Counted from the first letter of the stretch, positions 52,190-60,881 are shown. The stretch is 64,000 nt of DNA from Sinosporangium siamense (GCF_016863435.1 NZ_BOOW01000014.1:1-64000), one strand, 5' to 3'. The notes: generated by a model not told the origin, from the letters alone. Numbers and translations are program-made.

Positions 52190-52798
52190 ATGCAGCTCGG
52201 TAAGCAAGTCGCGCGTATCGCCCTATCGGCGGGTATGGCACTCATCGCCGCAGCGGCGGTCGCGTTCGCGGCGCCGGCCACAGCGGCAACGGCTCCATCG
52301 ATGGCCCCTGCTCCTGCCCCAGTGGCCACGTCCTCGGCATCGACCAGCTCAACGGACCTGCCGTCCCTCCTGAGCCGGCAGGCCCGCTCGGATGCAGAGT
52401 TGCGGGAACAGATCGCACTTCAGCTGAAGATCGCCCCAGGGGGCAAACAGACGAGCCGCAACGAGGTCTCATATGACAACGGTAAGTTCGTAGTGACCTA
52501 TGCTCTTCCCGGGCAGCGTGCCCTCGGCGTCCCTGACTGCCCGTCCGGCTGGTTCTGCTTCTACGAGCACATCAATTTCGGCTACCCGCGAGGCAGGCTC
52601 TCGGACTGCGGCCAGCAGTATCTCGGAGACTATGGCTGGAATTACCGCGTATCCTCGGTCGACAACAGCACTACCAGCTCGGTCCACTACTACGACATAT
52701 CCTACCTTTACCTCTTCACCAACTACAATCCTGGACCAATCGCTTATGTCGGGAACGCGGCGAACGATCAGGCAGCATTCGTTTTCCGGATCTGCTGA
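52190..52798 (+). CDS. Secreted peptidase-inhibitor family I36-like protein
   Basis: 202 aa. Signal peptide at 1-33; an Ala/Pro/Ser-rich segment and a charged helical stretch (LPSLLSRQARSDAELREQIALQL) lead to a C-terminal beta-gamma-crystallin-like domain, about residues 110-202 (CPSGWFCFYEHINFGYPRGR, then LSDCGQQYLGDYGWNYRVSS, VDNSTTSSVHYYD), typical of I36 (SMI) metalloprotease inhibitors. Four Cys likely form disulfides. The helical segment may be a propeptide. ATG 52190 lies 12 nt after AAGGGA. Probably regulates or withstands extracellular proteases. Confidence 0.82.
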   Translation: MQLGKQVARIALSAGMALIAAAAVAFAAPATAATAPSMAPAPAPVATSSASTSSTDLPSLLSRQARSDAELREQIALQLKIAPGGKQTSRNEVSYDNGKFVVTYALPGQRALGVPDCPSGWFCFYEHINFGYPRGRLSDCGQQYLGDYGWNYRVSSVDNSTTSSVHYYDISYLYLFTNYNPGPIAYVGNAANDQAAFVFRIC

Positions 52799-52925
52799 AC
52801 TCACTGCACGCGTACCACAGCGAGTGCGACCGGATTACGGCAGATTCGGGCTGCTGAGCTTCTTTACTTGTAGAAGCCGGTGACCAGGCCCGCCCATGAG
52901 ACCGATTCGCCGAACTTGATCTACT

Positions 52926-52953
52926 GGGGCACGCGCGGTTCCGCGCGTGCCCC
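52926..52953 (+). terminator. Strong hairpin downstream of the I36 gene
   Basis: GGGGCACGCGCGG (52926-52938), two bases, CCGCGCGTGCCCC (52941-52953); perfect 13-bp stem. Confidence 0.75.
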
Positions 52954-53109
52954 AGGCCGAGGGGGGCGGATGCTGCCGGGCACCAAGCGCCTCGGTCGGC
53001 CCCGCGCCGTTGGGCCGGTCGAACTCGCCGCGCTGCGACGCATGGTCCCCAAGACGTCAACGGTGACCGAGGCCGCCCATACGCGCCGGGCGGCGAGCAA
53101 GGGGCGACC

Positions 53110-53155
53110 GGCTGTGCCGTACCGGTCGTAAGAGCTGTGCCGTACCGGTCGTAAG
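53110..53155 (+). repeat. 23-bp perfect tandem repeat
   Basis: Two identical units, 53110-53132 and 53133-53155, with core TGTGCCGTACCGGTCGTAAG. Related to the dispersed TGTGCCGTACGG element elsewhere in this window. Confidence 0.85.
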
Positions 53156-53160
53156 ACACA

Positions 53161-53196
53161 TTGAAGGGGCGCCGCGACATCGCGGCGCCCCTTCAA
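53161..53196 (-). terminator. Very strong terminator of the ahpCD operon
   Basis: TTGAAGGGGCGCCGCG (53161-53176), loop ACAT, CGCGGCGCCCCTTCAA (53181-53196): perfect 16-bp stem, 10 bp beyond the ahpD stop. Confidence 0.9.
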
Positions 53197-53206
53197 CCTG
53201 CGAACT

Positions 53207-53743
53207 TCACACGGTCGCCAGTGCCGCCTCGCCCTCAAGCGTGACGGCCACCGCGTTGACGACGGCGGCGATGCGCAGGGCCTCCTGGATCTGCTCGCGT
53301 GGCATGCCCGACTTGCGGAGCACCTGCTCGTGGGACTCCAGGCAGCGCCCGCACCCGTTGATCGCGGACACGGCCAGGCTCCACACCTCGAAGTCGAGCT
53401 TGTCGACACCGGGGTTGCCGATGACCGTCATGCGCAGCCGCGCGGGAATCGTGGTGTAGGTCTCGTCGCCGATGAGGTGCGTCGACCGGTAGTAGACGTT
53501 GTTCATCGCCATGATCGCGGCGGCGGCCTTGGCAGCGGTGAACGCCTCGGGCGACAGGTGGCCGGCGGCCTCGGCCGACAGTTCGGCGATGACCTGGCGT
53601 GACCTGGTGGCGAGGGCGCACGCCAGGACCGTGCCCCAGAGCTGCTGGTCGGTCAGGGACGACGTCGTCGTGACCGAGCCCAGGTTGAGCTTGATGTCCT
53701 TGGCGTAGGCCGGGAGGGCCTCCTTGAGCGCGTCGACGCTCAC
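53207..53743 (-). CDS. ahpD: Alkylhydroperoxidase AhpD
   Basis: 178 aa CMD-fold enzyme that reduces AhpC and links it to NADH/lipoyl donors. Catalytic Glu119, Cys131 and Cys134 ([10 protein letters not shown]) and His138 match M. tuberculosis AhpD (Glu118, Cys130, Cys133, His137). GTG 53743 overlaps the ahpC stop by 4 bp (GTGA), so translation is coupled and stoichiometry set. Operon ahpC-ahpD is divergent from oxyR. Confidence 0.95.
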   Translation of the reverse strand: MSVDALKEALPAYAKDIKLNLGSVTTTSSLTDQQLWGTVLACALATRSRQVIAELSAEAAGHLSPEAFTAAKAAAAIMAMNNVYYRSTHLIGDETYTTIPARLRMTVIGNPGVDKLDFEVWSLAVSAINGCGRCLESHEQVLRKSGMPREQIQEALRIAAVVNAVAVTLEGEAALATV

Positions 53744-54291
53744 TGGGCCATCAGCGCCTTGGCGTCGAGGCCGCTCTCGCCCTTGTTCCAGTTGCACGGG
53801 CACAGCTCGTCGGACTGGAGGGCGTCGAGGACCCGCAGGACCTCCTTGACGTTGCGGCCGACCGACCCGGCGGTCACCATCGAGAACTGAATCTCGTTGC
53901 CCGGGTCGACGATGAAGGTGGCGCGGCGGGCGACGCCGTCCTCGCCGAGCACCCCGGCGGCCTCGGACAGCTCCCGTTTGATGTCCGAGAGCATCGGGAA
54001 GGGCAGGTCGCGGAGGTCCGGGTGGTCCTTGCGCCACGCGTGGTGCACGTATTCCGAGTCGACCGACCAGCCGAGCACCTGCGCGTCGCGGTCGGCGAAC
54101 TCGCCGTTGAGCCTGCCGAACTCCGCGATCTCGGTGGGACAGACGAAGGTGAAGTCCTTGGGCCAGGCGAACAGGACTCTCCACTTTCCTTCGTAGGTCT
54201 TGTGGTCGATGGTGGCGAAGGCATTGTCGGCGTCGAGCGCGACGCAGGCGGTGAGCTCATAGGCCGGGAAACGGTCACCAACGGTGAGCAT
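53740..54291 (-). CDS. ahpC: Peroxiredoxin AhpC
   Basis: 183 aa typical 2-Cys peroxiredoxin reducing hydrogen and alkyl peroxides. Peroxidatic Cys51 is in [12 protein letters not shown]; the C-terminal CPC motif (Cys164, Cys166 in DELCPCNW) includes the resolving Cys, with the third Cys used in mycobacterial-type AhpC. ATG 54291 follows AAGGAG closely. Expected to be induced by peroxide through the divergent OxyR. Confidence 0.96.
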   Translation of the reverse strand: MLTVGDRFPAYELTACVALDADNAFATIDHKTYEGKWRVLFAWPKDFTFVCPTEIAEFGRLNGEFADRDAQVLGWSVDSEYVHHAWRKDHPDLRDLPFPMLSDIKRELSEAAGVLGEDGVARRATFIVDPGNEIQFSMVTAGSVGRNVKEVLRVLDALQSDELCPCNWNKGESGLDAKALMAQ

Positions 54292-54329
54292 GGATCTCCT
54301 TGCAAGACGTCGTTGTCGGACCCCTAGAC

Positions 54330-54374
54330 TGCCTGATCAGGCATTGATTCGAGAAATCGAGTAGTCGAACCAAT
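54330..54374. promoter_or_regulatory. oxyR-ahpC intergenic operator region
   Basis: Contains a perfect 14-bp palindrome TGCCTGATCAGGCA (54330-54343) and, abutting it, a longer dyad ATTGATTCGA (54343-54352) with TCGAACCAAT (54365-54374), one mismatch. The latter has the length expected of a LysR-type activator site and overlaps the oxyR promoter zone. Confidence 0.6.
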
Positions 54375-54381
54375 CTGAGAG

Positions 54382-55326
54382 GTGATCCTTATCAATGACC
54401 CCACCCCCACCCTCTCTCAACTGCGGGCTTTTCTCGCGGTCGCCGACCATCTCCACTTCCGGGAGGCCGCGGCGACCCTGAAGATGAGCCAGCCCGCCCT
54501 GTCCAGCGCGGTGTCGGCACTGGAGGAGATCCTCGGCACCCGGCTTCTCGAACGCACGACGAGGAAGGTGCTGCTGACTCCGGAGGGTGAGCGTGTCGCG
54601 GTGCGGGCGGCCCGGGTGCTCGCGTCTGTCGACGACCTCATGCACGAGGTGGCCCACTCGCGCCAGCCTTTCACCGGCACCGCCCAGCTCGGCGTGATTC
54701 CCACCGTGGCGCCTTATCTTTTGCCCGCGCTTCTTCCGATGTTCGCCCGCCGTTTCCCCCGGCTGCGGCTGATGGTCCACGAGGCCAAGACCGAGACCAT
54801 TTTGGAGGAGGTGCGCGAGGGCAGGCTCGACATGGTGCTGCTCGCGCTGCCGACCGATTCGGGCGGCCTGGTGGAGGTCCCGGTCTACGACGAGGAGTTC
54901 CTGCTGGCGCTGCCGGGCGACCACCCGCTGGCGGGCGGCACCGACCCGATCTCCCGCGATGTGCTCAAAGACCTCGACATCGTGCTGCTCAACCAGGGGC
55001 ACTGCCTGCGCGAGCAGGCCATCGACGTGTGCCGCGAAGTCGGGGCCAAGGCCACCGCCGCGACATACGCCACGAGTCTGCCGACCCTCATGCAACTGGT
55101 GGCGGGTGGCCTCGGCGTCACCCTCGTGCCCGAGTCGGCCGTGCCGGTGGAGACCGGCAGGAAGATACGCCTCGGCCTGCGCCGTTTCGCGAGCCCCGCC
55201 CCGAGGCGCACCATCGGCCTGGCCTATCGCGCGAGCTCGGCCCGCGCGGCGGAATACGCTCAGCTCGCGGCAGCCGTACGCGGCGCGGTGCGCACACGCC
55301 GCCTGCCCGTCACGGTGCACTCCTGA
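54382..55326 (+). CDS. oxyR: OxyR, LysR-type peroxide sensor
   Basis: 314 aa. LysR HTH at about 12-60 (LSQLRAFLAVADHLHFREAA, SQPALSSAVSALEEILGTRL). The regulatory domain contains the redox Cys pair Cys208 and Cys217 (GHCLREQAIDVC) with the nine-residue spacing of E. coli Cys199/Cys208, so it should sense peroxide by disulfide formation. Divergent from ahpCD, the classical actinomycete target. Start GTG 54382; no clear ribosome site separate from the start, so the first codons are uncertain. Confidence 0.94.
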   Translation: MILINDPTPTLSQLRAFLAVADHLHFREAAATLKMSQPALSSAVSALEEILGTRLLERTTRKVLLTPEGERVAVRAARVLASVDDLMHEVAHSRQPFTGTAQLGVIPTVAPYLLPALLPMFARRFPRLRLMVHEAKTETILEEVREGRLDMVLLALPTDSGGLVEVPVYDEEFLLALPGDHPLAGGTDPISRDVLKDLDIVLLNQGHCLREQAIDVCREVGAKATAATYATSLPTLMQLVAGGLGVTLVPESAVPVETGRKIRLGLRRFASPAPRRTIGLAYRASSARAAEYAQLAAAVRGAVRTRRLPVTVHS

Positions 55327-55374
55327 CGCGATGGCGTGCCAAGCGACTCCCATACGGTACGGCGCCGCCCACCT

Positions 55375-55398
55375 GGGCGAGAGCCGTACGGCACAGCC
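55375..55398 (-). repeat. Copy of the dispersed TGTGCCGTACGG element
   Basis: On the minus strand the sequence contains GCTGTGCCGTACGGCTCTCG. Near-identical copies lie at 49263-49283, 58688-58709 and 58718-58739, with a diverged tandem pair at 53110-53155. Confidence 0.7.
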
Positions 55399-55419
55399 TG
55401 GATGTGCGGCGTCGCCCGC

Positions 55420-55761
55420 TCAGTCGCGGCGGTTGTGGAGCGCACGGGTCAGCGCGTAGGCCAGGTTGACGACGGCGATCAGGCCGAGCACCGCGAACAC
55501 CACCAGGACCCCCTCGTCCTGGACGATCGCCAGCATGGGGATGGTCAACACGATCGACACGATGCCCAGGGTCATCTGAGCCCAGTCCAGCGGCGCCTGC
55601 CGCGCCTTCTGCGTGGCGAGTCGGGCGTCGATCACCGAGTTGATTCGGTCGACGAGCCCTTCGGCGATCTGTTCTTCGAACGTGTGGCCAAGGGACCTGT
55701 TCGCCGCGAAGGCGGCCTGCACCTCATCGGCCTCGAGGCGCTCGTACTTCTCCGGCTGCAT
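55420..55761 (-). CDS. Small integral membrane protein
   Basis: 113 aa from ATG 55761; upstream codons in the same frame are Arg-rich and unlikely to be translated. A charged helical N-terminus (YERLEADEVQAAFAANRSLGHTF) precedes two membrane helices (MTLGIVSIVLTIPMLAIV and GVLVVFAVLGLIAVVNLAYAL). It resembles small conserved actinobacterial 2-TM proteins of unknown role. Convergent with oxyR, separated by a repeat element. Confidence 0.65.
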   Translation of the reverse strand: MQPEKYERLEADEVQAAFAANRSLGHTFEEQIAEGLVDRINSVIDARLATQKARQAPLDWAQMTLGIVSIVLTIPMLAIVQDEGVLVVFAVLGLIAVVNLAYALTRALHNRRD

Positions 55762-56091
55762 GATGTCGATTCTGCCCCGATCGCCTGCCCGGCGGGTGTG
55801 AGGTGGGGCGAGAAAACATCTGTTTCGATAACGATCGTGTGGCGAGCTGGAGCCGGCCGTTCCGATGTGCGGCATGGCGTGCTCGTTCGCACCGATCAGG
55901 GGGCTGTCCGGGTGACCCCCCCTAGTGGTGGGGCCACCCGGCAGCGGGCGACGCCGTCACGGTGCTCCGCTGCATTCATCGGACGGGTGACGGCGGAAAG
56001 GCTTTTGGTGTGGCTTTTCGTGCGGGCGCCCGGCCGTCTCTTTCAGAGTGGGCGAAAACGCTTCATCACGGCCGGAGGGGAGTGCCGCCCG

Positions 56092-56409
56092 TCACTGCGT
56101 CTGGTACCCGACCGAAATCGGGAATGCACTACTGCTGCACCAGGCGAATGATCTGACGCTGTTTTCGACCCAAGGCCCGTAATGAGTGGTGTAGCTGCCG
56201 TTACTCTGCTGGCAGAAGAGCACCACACGCGTTTGCGTAACTCCGGTGCCGCTGCATCGCGCCCAGCCGGAGCCGCCATATGTGCCGTACTGCGCGCCGG
56301 TGCTGCAAACCGGCGCCTGAGCTGAGGCGATCGGTGACATCAGGGTGGTCGCGGCGGTGATCGCGACCACTACGGCCGCCGAAGCGCCGAACTTCCTGAC
56401 GCGGCCCAT
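56092..56409 (-). CDS. Small secreted protein
   Basis: 105 aa; ATG 56409 preceded by AGGAG at 7 nt. Signal peptide at 1-30 (FGASAAVVVAITAATTLMSPIASAQA). The mature part has four Cys (VCSTG, ARCSG, LFCQQ, AWCSS) and a Tyr/Trp/Ser-rich beta pattern with HYGPWVENS, reminiscent of the protein at 48277 (YGPCVNPG). Likely disulfide-stabilised exoprotein; function unknown. Confidence 0.75.
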   Translation of the reverse strand: MGRVRKFGASAAVVVAITAATTLMSPIASAQAPVCSTGAQYGTYGGSGWARCSGTGVTQTRVVLFCQQSNGSYTTHYGPWVENSVRSFAWCSSSAFPISVGYQTQ

Positions 56410-56541
56410 TAATTATCTCCTTTCGGTGTTCGGTGATTTGTTGTGCACCCTGATGATAGACATGATTTGGAGGGATATCCATAGGAGATATGGGCAATTG
56501 CAGTGAGTTACTTTTTGGGCTGCTTGTTGAACAGAGCGATA

Positions 56542-57423
56542 CTAAGCAGTGGATTTGACCCGCACGCTCACGTAGTCCACCAGCATCGGCCGGCCGGGCA
56601 CGGTGCCGGCGTTCGGGCCTCCGCCGTACGCCGCCGGATAGCCGCCGCCGATCGCCACGTTGAGGATCAGGAAGAAGCCGTGGTCCACCGCCTCCCGCCA
56701 CGTGTGCGGATCGACCCGGGTAGACGCCACGGTGAAGAAGTGCCTGCCGTCGAGATACCAGCGCACCTCGGCCGCGCTCACCTCCACCGCGTAGGTGTGG
56801 AACGTCCCGTGGCAGCTTTCACACGCCTGCCCAGGCGAGGTGAGCCCCATCGGCTCGCCGCACGGGCCGCCGGGGAAGACCCCGCAGTGCATCGCGCCGT
56901 AGATCTGCGGCAACCCGTTGACCGCCTCCAGGATGTCGATCTCCCCGACGCCCGGCCAGCCCGTGTAGCCGTCGCGGAGCCGTTCGCCCAGCATCCAGAA
57001 CGCCGGCCAGTAACCCGCGCCGTCCCCCCTGGTCACAGCCGGTAGCGCGATGCGCGCCTCGACCCGCATCGTGCCGCCAGGTGGGTAGCGGAAGTTGGAC
57101 CGGCGGGTCGCGATGCGCCCCGACGTCCACGCGCCGTCGCGCAGGCGCGGGGTGATGGCGAGGTTGCCCTTGCCGTCCAGCGCCACGTTGTCCACCGAGT
57201 CGGTCATGGTCTCGATCTCGCCGGTGCCCCACTGAGGGGCGGGACAGCCCGGATAACACGTCCCGACGTCGTGCACCCACCGCTCGACGGCCACCGGAGT
57301 GCCCGCGGCGCCGTCGAAGTCGTCCCGGAAGATCTCGTCGAACCCTCCCGCCCCCTGCCCGCCGGGCCCCGAGCACCCGGCGAGCAGGACGATCACAGTG
57401 GTGAGGGCGGCGAGCACCCTCAC
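56542..57423 (-). CDS. GH16-family glycoside hydrolase lipoprotein
   Basis: 293 aa. The lipobox LAGC places Cys17 as the lipid-modified N-terminus, so the enzyme is anchored outside the membrane. The GH16 catalytic motif is GEIDILE with Glu161 (nucleophile), Asp163 and Glu166 (acid/base); surrounding W residues (GYWPAFWMLG, WPGVGEID) and the C-terminal FLILNVAIGGGYP are characteristic of laminarinase-like endo-beta-1,3-glucanases. The GTG start overlaps the acyltransferase stop by 4 bp, making it the last gene of a polysaccharide-related operon. Confidence 0.92.
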   Translation of the reverse strand: MRVLAALTTVIVLLAGCSGPGGQGAGGFDEIFRDDFDGAAGTPVAVERWVHDVGTCYPGCPAPQWGTGEIETMTDSVDNVALDGKGNLAITPRLRDGAWTSGRIATRRSNFRYPPGGTMRVEARIALPAVTRGDGAGYWPAFWMLGERLRDGYTGWPGVGEIDILEAVNGLPQIYGAMHCGVFPGGPCGEPMGLTSPGQACESCHGTFHTYAVEVSAAEVRWYLDGRHFFTVASTRVDPHTWREAVDHGFFLILNVAIGGGYPAAYGGGPNAGTVPGRPMLVDYVSVRVKSTA

Positions 57424-59399
57424 AGGACCGTGGGGATCAGGTCGAGGTCCTCAAGGTCGCGCTCGACGCGCGGCGCCAGCCGTTCGGCGAGGTGGTCGGT
57501 GATGTGCGCGTCGTCGCGGTAGAGCACCACGCCGTCGAGCACGGCGGGGCAGCGCTCCCCGTCACCCGGGCAGAGCAGCGGGGTGACGTCGACGGTGGAC
57601 ATCCCGGGCCACCGCCTCGCCGCGATCTCCTCGGCGAGGACGTCGGGCCGCAGCGCCTCCTTGCGGGGGAACGCACATTCGTCCGGGGATTTGCCCGACA
57701 GGCACAGCGGCACGTCGAGGCCGGGCACCGGCAGCGTGCGCACATAGACCAGAGGCGGGCCGATGGCACGCAACTTCGCCAGCGACTTCTCCCAGCCCAC
57801 CTTGAGCGTGCGCGCGTTGGGTGCGTAGGAGTTGAGCGACGCCATGACGATCAACCGCGGCGCGGGGCCGTCGGCGAGCCGCTTGAACGCGTATTCCCGC
57901 CACGAGTCGCACTCGCGATATTCGCGGCCGAGCCGCGGGTCCACCACTTTGATCGCGGCCAGGGGGCAGCCCGGCTTCGTGAGCACCTCAAGTGCCCACC
58001 CCCGGCGCGACGCGATGCGCTCGGCCGCGCTGAACCACTGGCCCGCGTGCGAATCGCCGATGAGCACGATCCTGTCCTTGCTCGCGGTGTTCCCGAACAG
58101 GCAGGGCGGGCTCGTCGTCGCGGTCAGTTCGACCTCGCACCCTTGGGAGGGCGGGAAGTCCACTTTGGCCGCCGCCGGATCCATCCGCTGCTCCACGACC
58201 GCGGCCCGCACCGGCGGAACCGTGGCGCTGTGCACCGCGCCGCCGCTGATCAGCAGCGCCGCCGCCACCGGGATCGTCATCGCCGCGCTGCCCACGGCAA
58301 GCCCCCGGCGCGGCAACTCCGCCACCACCGAGGAGAACCGGACCGGGTTCTCCACCAGCTTCATCGTGAGCCACGCAGGCAGCGCCGCCGCCACCATGAG
58401 CGCGGCCCGCCACCCCCAGGCCAGCGGCCCGGCCGCCGCCTCGGTGATCACCAGCACGGGCCAGTGCCACAGGTACCACGAGAACGACAACCGCCCGACC
58501 GCACGCGGCACCCGGCTCGACAGCAGCGCCGTAACCGGCGAACGGAACAGGATCACCGCCGTCGTCCCCAGCGTCGGCACAAGTGCCGCGACCCCCGGAT
58601 AGCGGGTCGAGGCGTCGAAGGCCACCATCGACCACACCACCGCCCCCGCACCCGCCACGCCGAGCACCGCGCCGGCCTGCCGCCACAGCCGTGCCGTACG
58701 GCTCTCGCCTTCGCCGGCCTGTGCCGTACGGCTATCGCGGCGTGCGGCGTAGTGCGCCGCCACCGCGGCGAGGGCGCCCGCGCCGAACTGCCAGGCCCGG
58801 GTCGGCGTCGCGAGGTACGCCAGAGGCTCGCTGATCTCGGTCCACGTCATGGACAGGGCGAACGAGCCGCCGGTCATGAGCACGGTGACCACACCGATCG
58901 CGGCTGCGGCGCCGCGGCGGGCCGCCCAGGCGACGAACAGCACGATCGGCGCCCACAGCAGGTAGAACTGCTCCTCGACCGCGAGAGACCAGTAGTGCAG
59001 CAAAGGGCTCGGATCGGCCTCGGCCGCCAGGTAGTCGGTCTGCGCGGCGACGAACCGCCAGTTGGCTAGATATAGGGCGGAGGCTATGACGTCGCCCGCG
59101 ATGTCCGGAGCGCGCAGCGGAGGCAACACCAGCCAGGCCGCGACGGCGGTGGCGACCAGCACGATGCCGGCCGCCGGGAGCAGTCGCCGCGCCCGCCTGG
59201 CGTAGAAGTCGACCAGCGAGAACCGCCCGTGGGCGGCGATGTCGCGCAGGAGCAGGCCGGTGATGAGGAAGCCGGAGATGACGAAGAACACGTCCACTCC
59301 GGCGAAGCCGCCCGTCAGGCCGGGCACCGTCGCGTGGAAGGCCAGTACGCCGAGCACCGCGACGGCGCGCAGCCCCTCGATGTCCGGGCGGAACCTCAT
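57420..59399 (-). CDS. OafA/YrhL-type acyltransferase with C-terminal SGNH domain
   Basis: 659 aa. The N-terminal Acyl_transf_3 domain has about ten membrane helices, the catalytic His22 region (RPDIEGLRAVAVLGVLAFH) and FFVISGFLITGLLL, HYWSLAVEEQFYLLW motifs. The C-terminal extracytoplasmic SGNH hydrolase-like domain starts near residue 460 (VLIGDSHAGQW with the catalytic Ser; DDAHITDHL at the end supplies Asp and His). Such proteins O-acylate surface polysaccharides. The start ATG 59399 overlaps the stop of the upstream 34-codon ORF (ATGA). Two copies of a dispersed repeat are embedded in frame near 58690-58740. Confidence 0.9.
   Translation of the reverse strand: MRFRPDIEGLRAVAVLGVLAFHATVPGLTGGFAGVDVFFVISGFLITGLLLRDIAAHGRFSLVDFYARRARRLLPAAGIVLVATAVAAWLVLPPLRAPDIAGDVIASALYLANWRFVAAQTDYLAAEADPSPLLHYWSLAVEEQFYLLWAPIVLFVAWAARRGAAAAIGVVTVLMTGGSFALSMTWTEISEPLAYLATPTRAWQFGAGALAAVAAHYAARRDSRTAQAGEGESRTARLWRQAGAVLGVAGAGAVVWSMVAFDASTRYPGVAALVPTLGTTAVILFRSPVTALLSSRVPRAVGRLSFSWYLWHWPVLVITEAAAGPLAWGWRAALMVAAALPAWLTMKLVENPVRFSSVVAELPRRGLAVGSAAMTIPVAAALLISGGAVHSATVPPVRAAVVEQRMDPAAAKVDFPPSQGCEVELTATTSPPCLFGNTASKDRIVLIGDSHAGQWFSAAERIASRRGWALEVLTKPGCPLAAIKVVDPRLGREYRECDSWREYAFKRLADGPAPRLIVMASLNSYAPNARTLKVGWEKSLAKLRAIGPPLVYVRTLPVPGLDVPLCLSGKSPDECAFPRKEALRPDVLAEEIAARRWPGMSTVDVTPLLCPGDGERCPAVLDGVVLYRDDAHITDHLAERLAPRVERDLEDLDLIPTVL
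58688..58739 (+). repeat. Two dispersed-repeat copies inside the acyltransferase gene
   Basis: GTGCCGTACGGCTCTCGCC (58691-58709) and GTGCCGTACGGCTATCGCG (58721-58739), 30 bp apart, lie within the coding frame and encode similar peptide pieces (DSRTAQ, ESRTAR). Confidence 0.8.
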
Positions 59400-59500
59400 G
59401 GGATCAGCGGCGGGAGTACGGCCCAGCCGGAGGCCAGCAGGGCGCCGAGCAGCAGCAACGCGGTGATGGCCAGAGCTTCCGGCCATGCCATGCGATTCAT
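59396..59500 (-). pseudogene. Severed 3' end of the GT2 glycosyltransferase gene (34-codon ORF, one TM helix)
   Basis: A 34-codon frame, ATG 59500 to TGA 59396, encodes MNRMAWPEALAITALLLLGA and a further hydrophobic stretch, one membrane helix. GGAGG lies 6 nt upstream (59507-59511), created at the transposon junction, so it may be translated as a separate peptide. Excising 59508-60881 fuses it in frame to the truncated GT2 end (LWRTLR followed by YLMNRMAW), so it is best read as the original C-terminal helix of that enzyme. Its stop overlaps the acyltransferase start. Confidence 0.7.
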
Positions 59501-59507
59501 CAGATAC

Positions 59508-60881
59508 CTCCGAGGAGACCCCCGCCTTCAGGCGGGGGAGGAATCGGACCCCTGCAGAGCAGGACAGGGGCAGGCGTTTCACCATCAGGCGAACCGCCGT
59601 TTCGAACATCCGTGCCATGCCTAGCTGATCGCGTCACTAGAATGTGAGGTGTGGCGCCGACCGTGAAGCGGGCGTACAAGTACCGCTTCTATCCGACCTC
59701 TGAGCAGGCGGAACAGCTTGCGCGGACGTTCGGGTGCGTCCGGCTGGTCTACAACAAGGCGCTGGAGGAGCGGACCCGCGCCTACACCCTCGAGGGGCGT
59801 CGTGTCTCCTATGCGGAGTCGTCGGCGGCGCTGACGGCGTGGAAGCGCAGCGGTGACTTCGACTTCCTTTTCGAGGTGTCGTCGGTGCCTTTGCAGCAGG
59901 CACTGCGTCACCTGCAGGCCGCGTTCACGAACTTCTTCGCCAAGCGCGCCGGATATCCCGTGTTCAAGTCGCGCAAGAAGTCCCGCGCGAGCGCTGAGTA
60001 CACCCGCTCGGCGTTCCGCCGGCGCGGCGGCACGCTGACACTGGCGAAGATGGAGGCGCCGCTGGCGATCGTGTGGTCGCGTCCCCTGCCGGAGGGGGCC
60101 GAGCCGTCCACGGTGACCGTCTCCAAGGACGCGGCCGGGCGTTGGTTCGTCTCGATCCTGGTCGAGGAGAGGATCGCACCCCTGGCACCGGTCGAGGCGT
60201 CGGTGGGCGTGGACGCGGGCATCACCGCCCTGGCCGCACTCTCGACCGGAGAGAAGATCGTCAACCCCCGGCATGAGCGGGCCGACCGACGCAAGCTGGC
60301 TAAGGCGCAGCGGGCACTCGCCCGCAAGGAGAAGGGCTCGGCGAACCGGGCCAAGGCCCGGGTGAAGGTCGCCGGGGTCTATGCCCGGATCGCCGACCGG
60401 CGCCGCGATTTCCTGCACAAGGTCACCACACGGCTTGTTCACGAGAATCAAGTGATCGCCGTGGAGGACCTGGCCGTCCGCAACATGGTCCGCAACCGCT
60501 CGCTGGCGCGCGCCGTCTCGGATGCGTCCTGGCGGAGGCTGCGCTCCATGCTGGAGTACAAGTGTGCCTGGTACGGGCGTGAGCTGGTGGTCGCCGGCCG
60601 CTGGTTCCCCTCCTCCAAGTTGTGCTCGGTGTGCGGGGCGCTTCAGCAGTCGATACCGCTGGACGTCAGGTCGTGGAAGTGCGCCTGCGGGGCGCGTCAC
60701 GACCGTGATGTGAACGCGGCCCGGAACATCCTCGCCGCAGGGCTTGCGGAGAGGTGAAACGCCTGTGGAGCCGGTGTGAGACCTCAACGGGAGTCCTCTC
60801 GGGCGGGCTACTGGCTGTGAAGCAGGAAGCCCCAGGGGTGACCGTGGGACTCCCCCTCGTTTACGAGGGGGAGGATGTCAA
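59508..60881 (+). mobile_element. tnpB-only IS200/IS605-type (IS1341-like) element
   Basis: The element has a hairpin near each end: CCCCCGCC-TTCA-GGCGGGGG (59519-59538) and CTCCCCCTCG-TTTA-CGAGGGGGAG (60850-60873), with no terminal inverted repeats or target duplication. The proposed left boundary follows ATAC (59504-59507) and the right end is TCAA (60878-60881), the same right cleavage tetranucleotide as in IS608. Boundaries are inferred from restoration of the interrupted reading frame. There is no tnpA gene, so movement would need one in trans. Confidence 0.75.
59651..60757 (+). CDS. tnpB: TnpB, RNA-guided RuvC-like nuclease of IS200/IS605-type transposons
   Basis: 368 aa. The N-terminal wedge domain begins KRAYKYRFYPTSEQAEQLARTFGC. 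The RuvC triad is intact: Asp188 (VGVDAGI), Glu272 (IAVEDL) and the HDRDVNAA block (Asp351/Asp353). The Zn-ribbon between RuvC II and III has Cys325, Cys328, Cys344 and Cys346. Length is normal for compact TnpB, the ancestor of Cas12. It should cut the empty target site using an RNA made from the element's right end, helping the element to persist. GTG 59651; no tnpA partner. Confidence 0.93.
   Translation: MAPTVKRAYKYRFYPTSEQAEQLARTFGCVRLVYNKALEERTRAYTLEGRRVSYAESSAALTAWKRSGDFDFLFEVSSVPLQQALRHLQAAFTNFFAKRAGYPVFKSRKKSRASAEYTRSAFRRRGGTLTLAKMEAPLAIVWSRPLPEGAEPSTVTVSKDAAGRWFVSILVEERIAPLAPVEASVGVDAGITALAALSTGEKIVNPRHERADRRKLAKAQRALARKEKGSANRAKARVKVAGVYARIADRRRDFLHKVTTRLVHENQVIAVEDLAVRNMVRNRSLARAVSDASWRRLRSMLEYKCAWYGRELVVAGRWFPSSKLCSVCGALQQSIPLDVRSWKCACGARHDRDVNAARNILAAGLAER

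Noticed and set aside
59507-59511. Reading the 34-codon ORF simply as an ordinary small gene
   Set aside because: The in-frame fusion to the GT2 gene after removing the transposon explains it better, although present-day translation remains possible.
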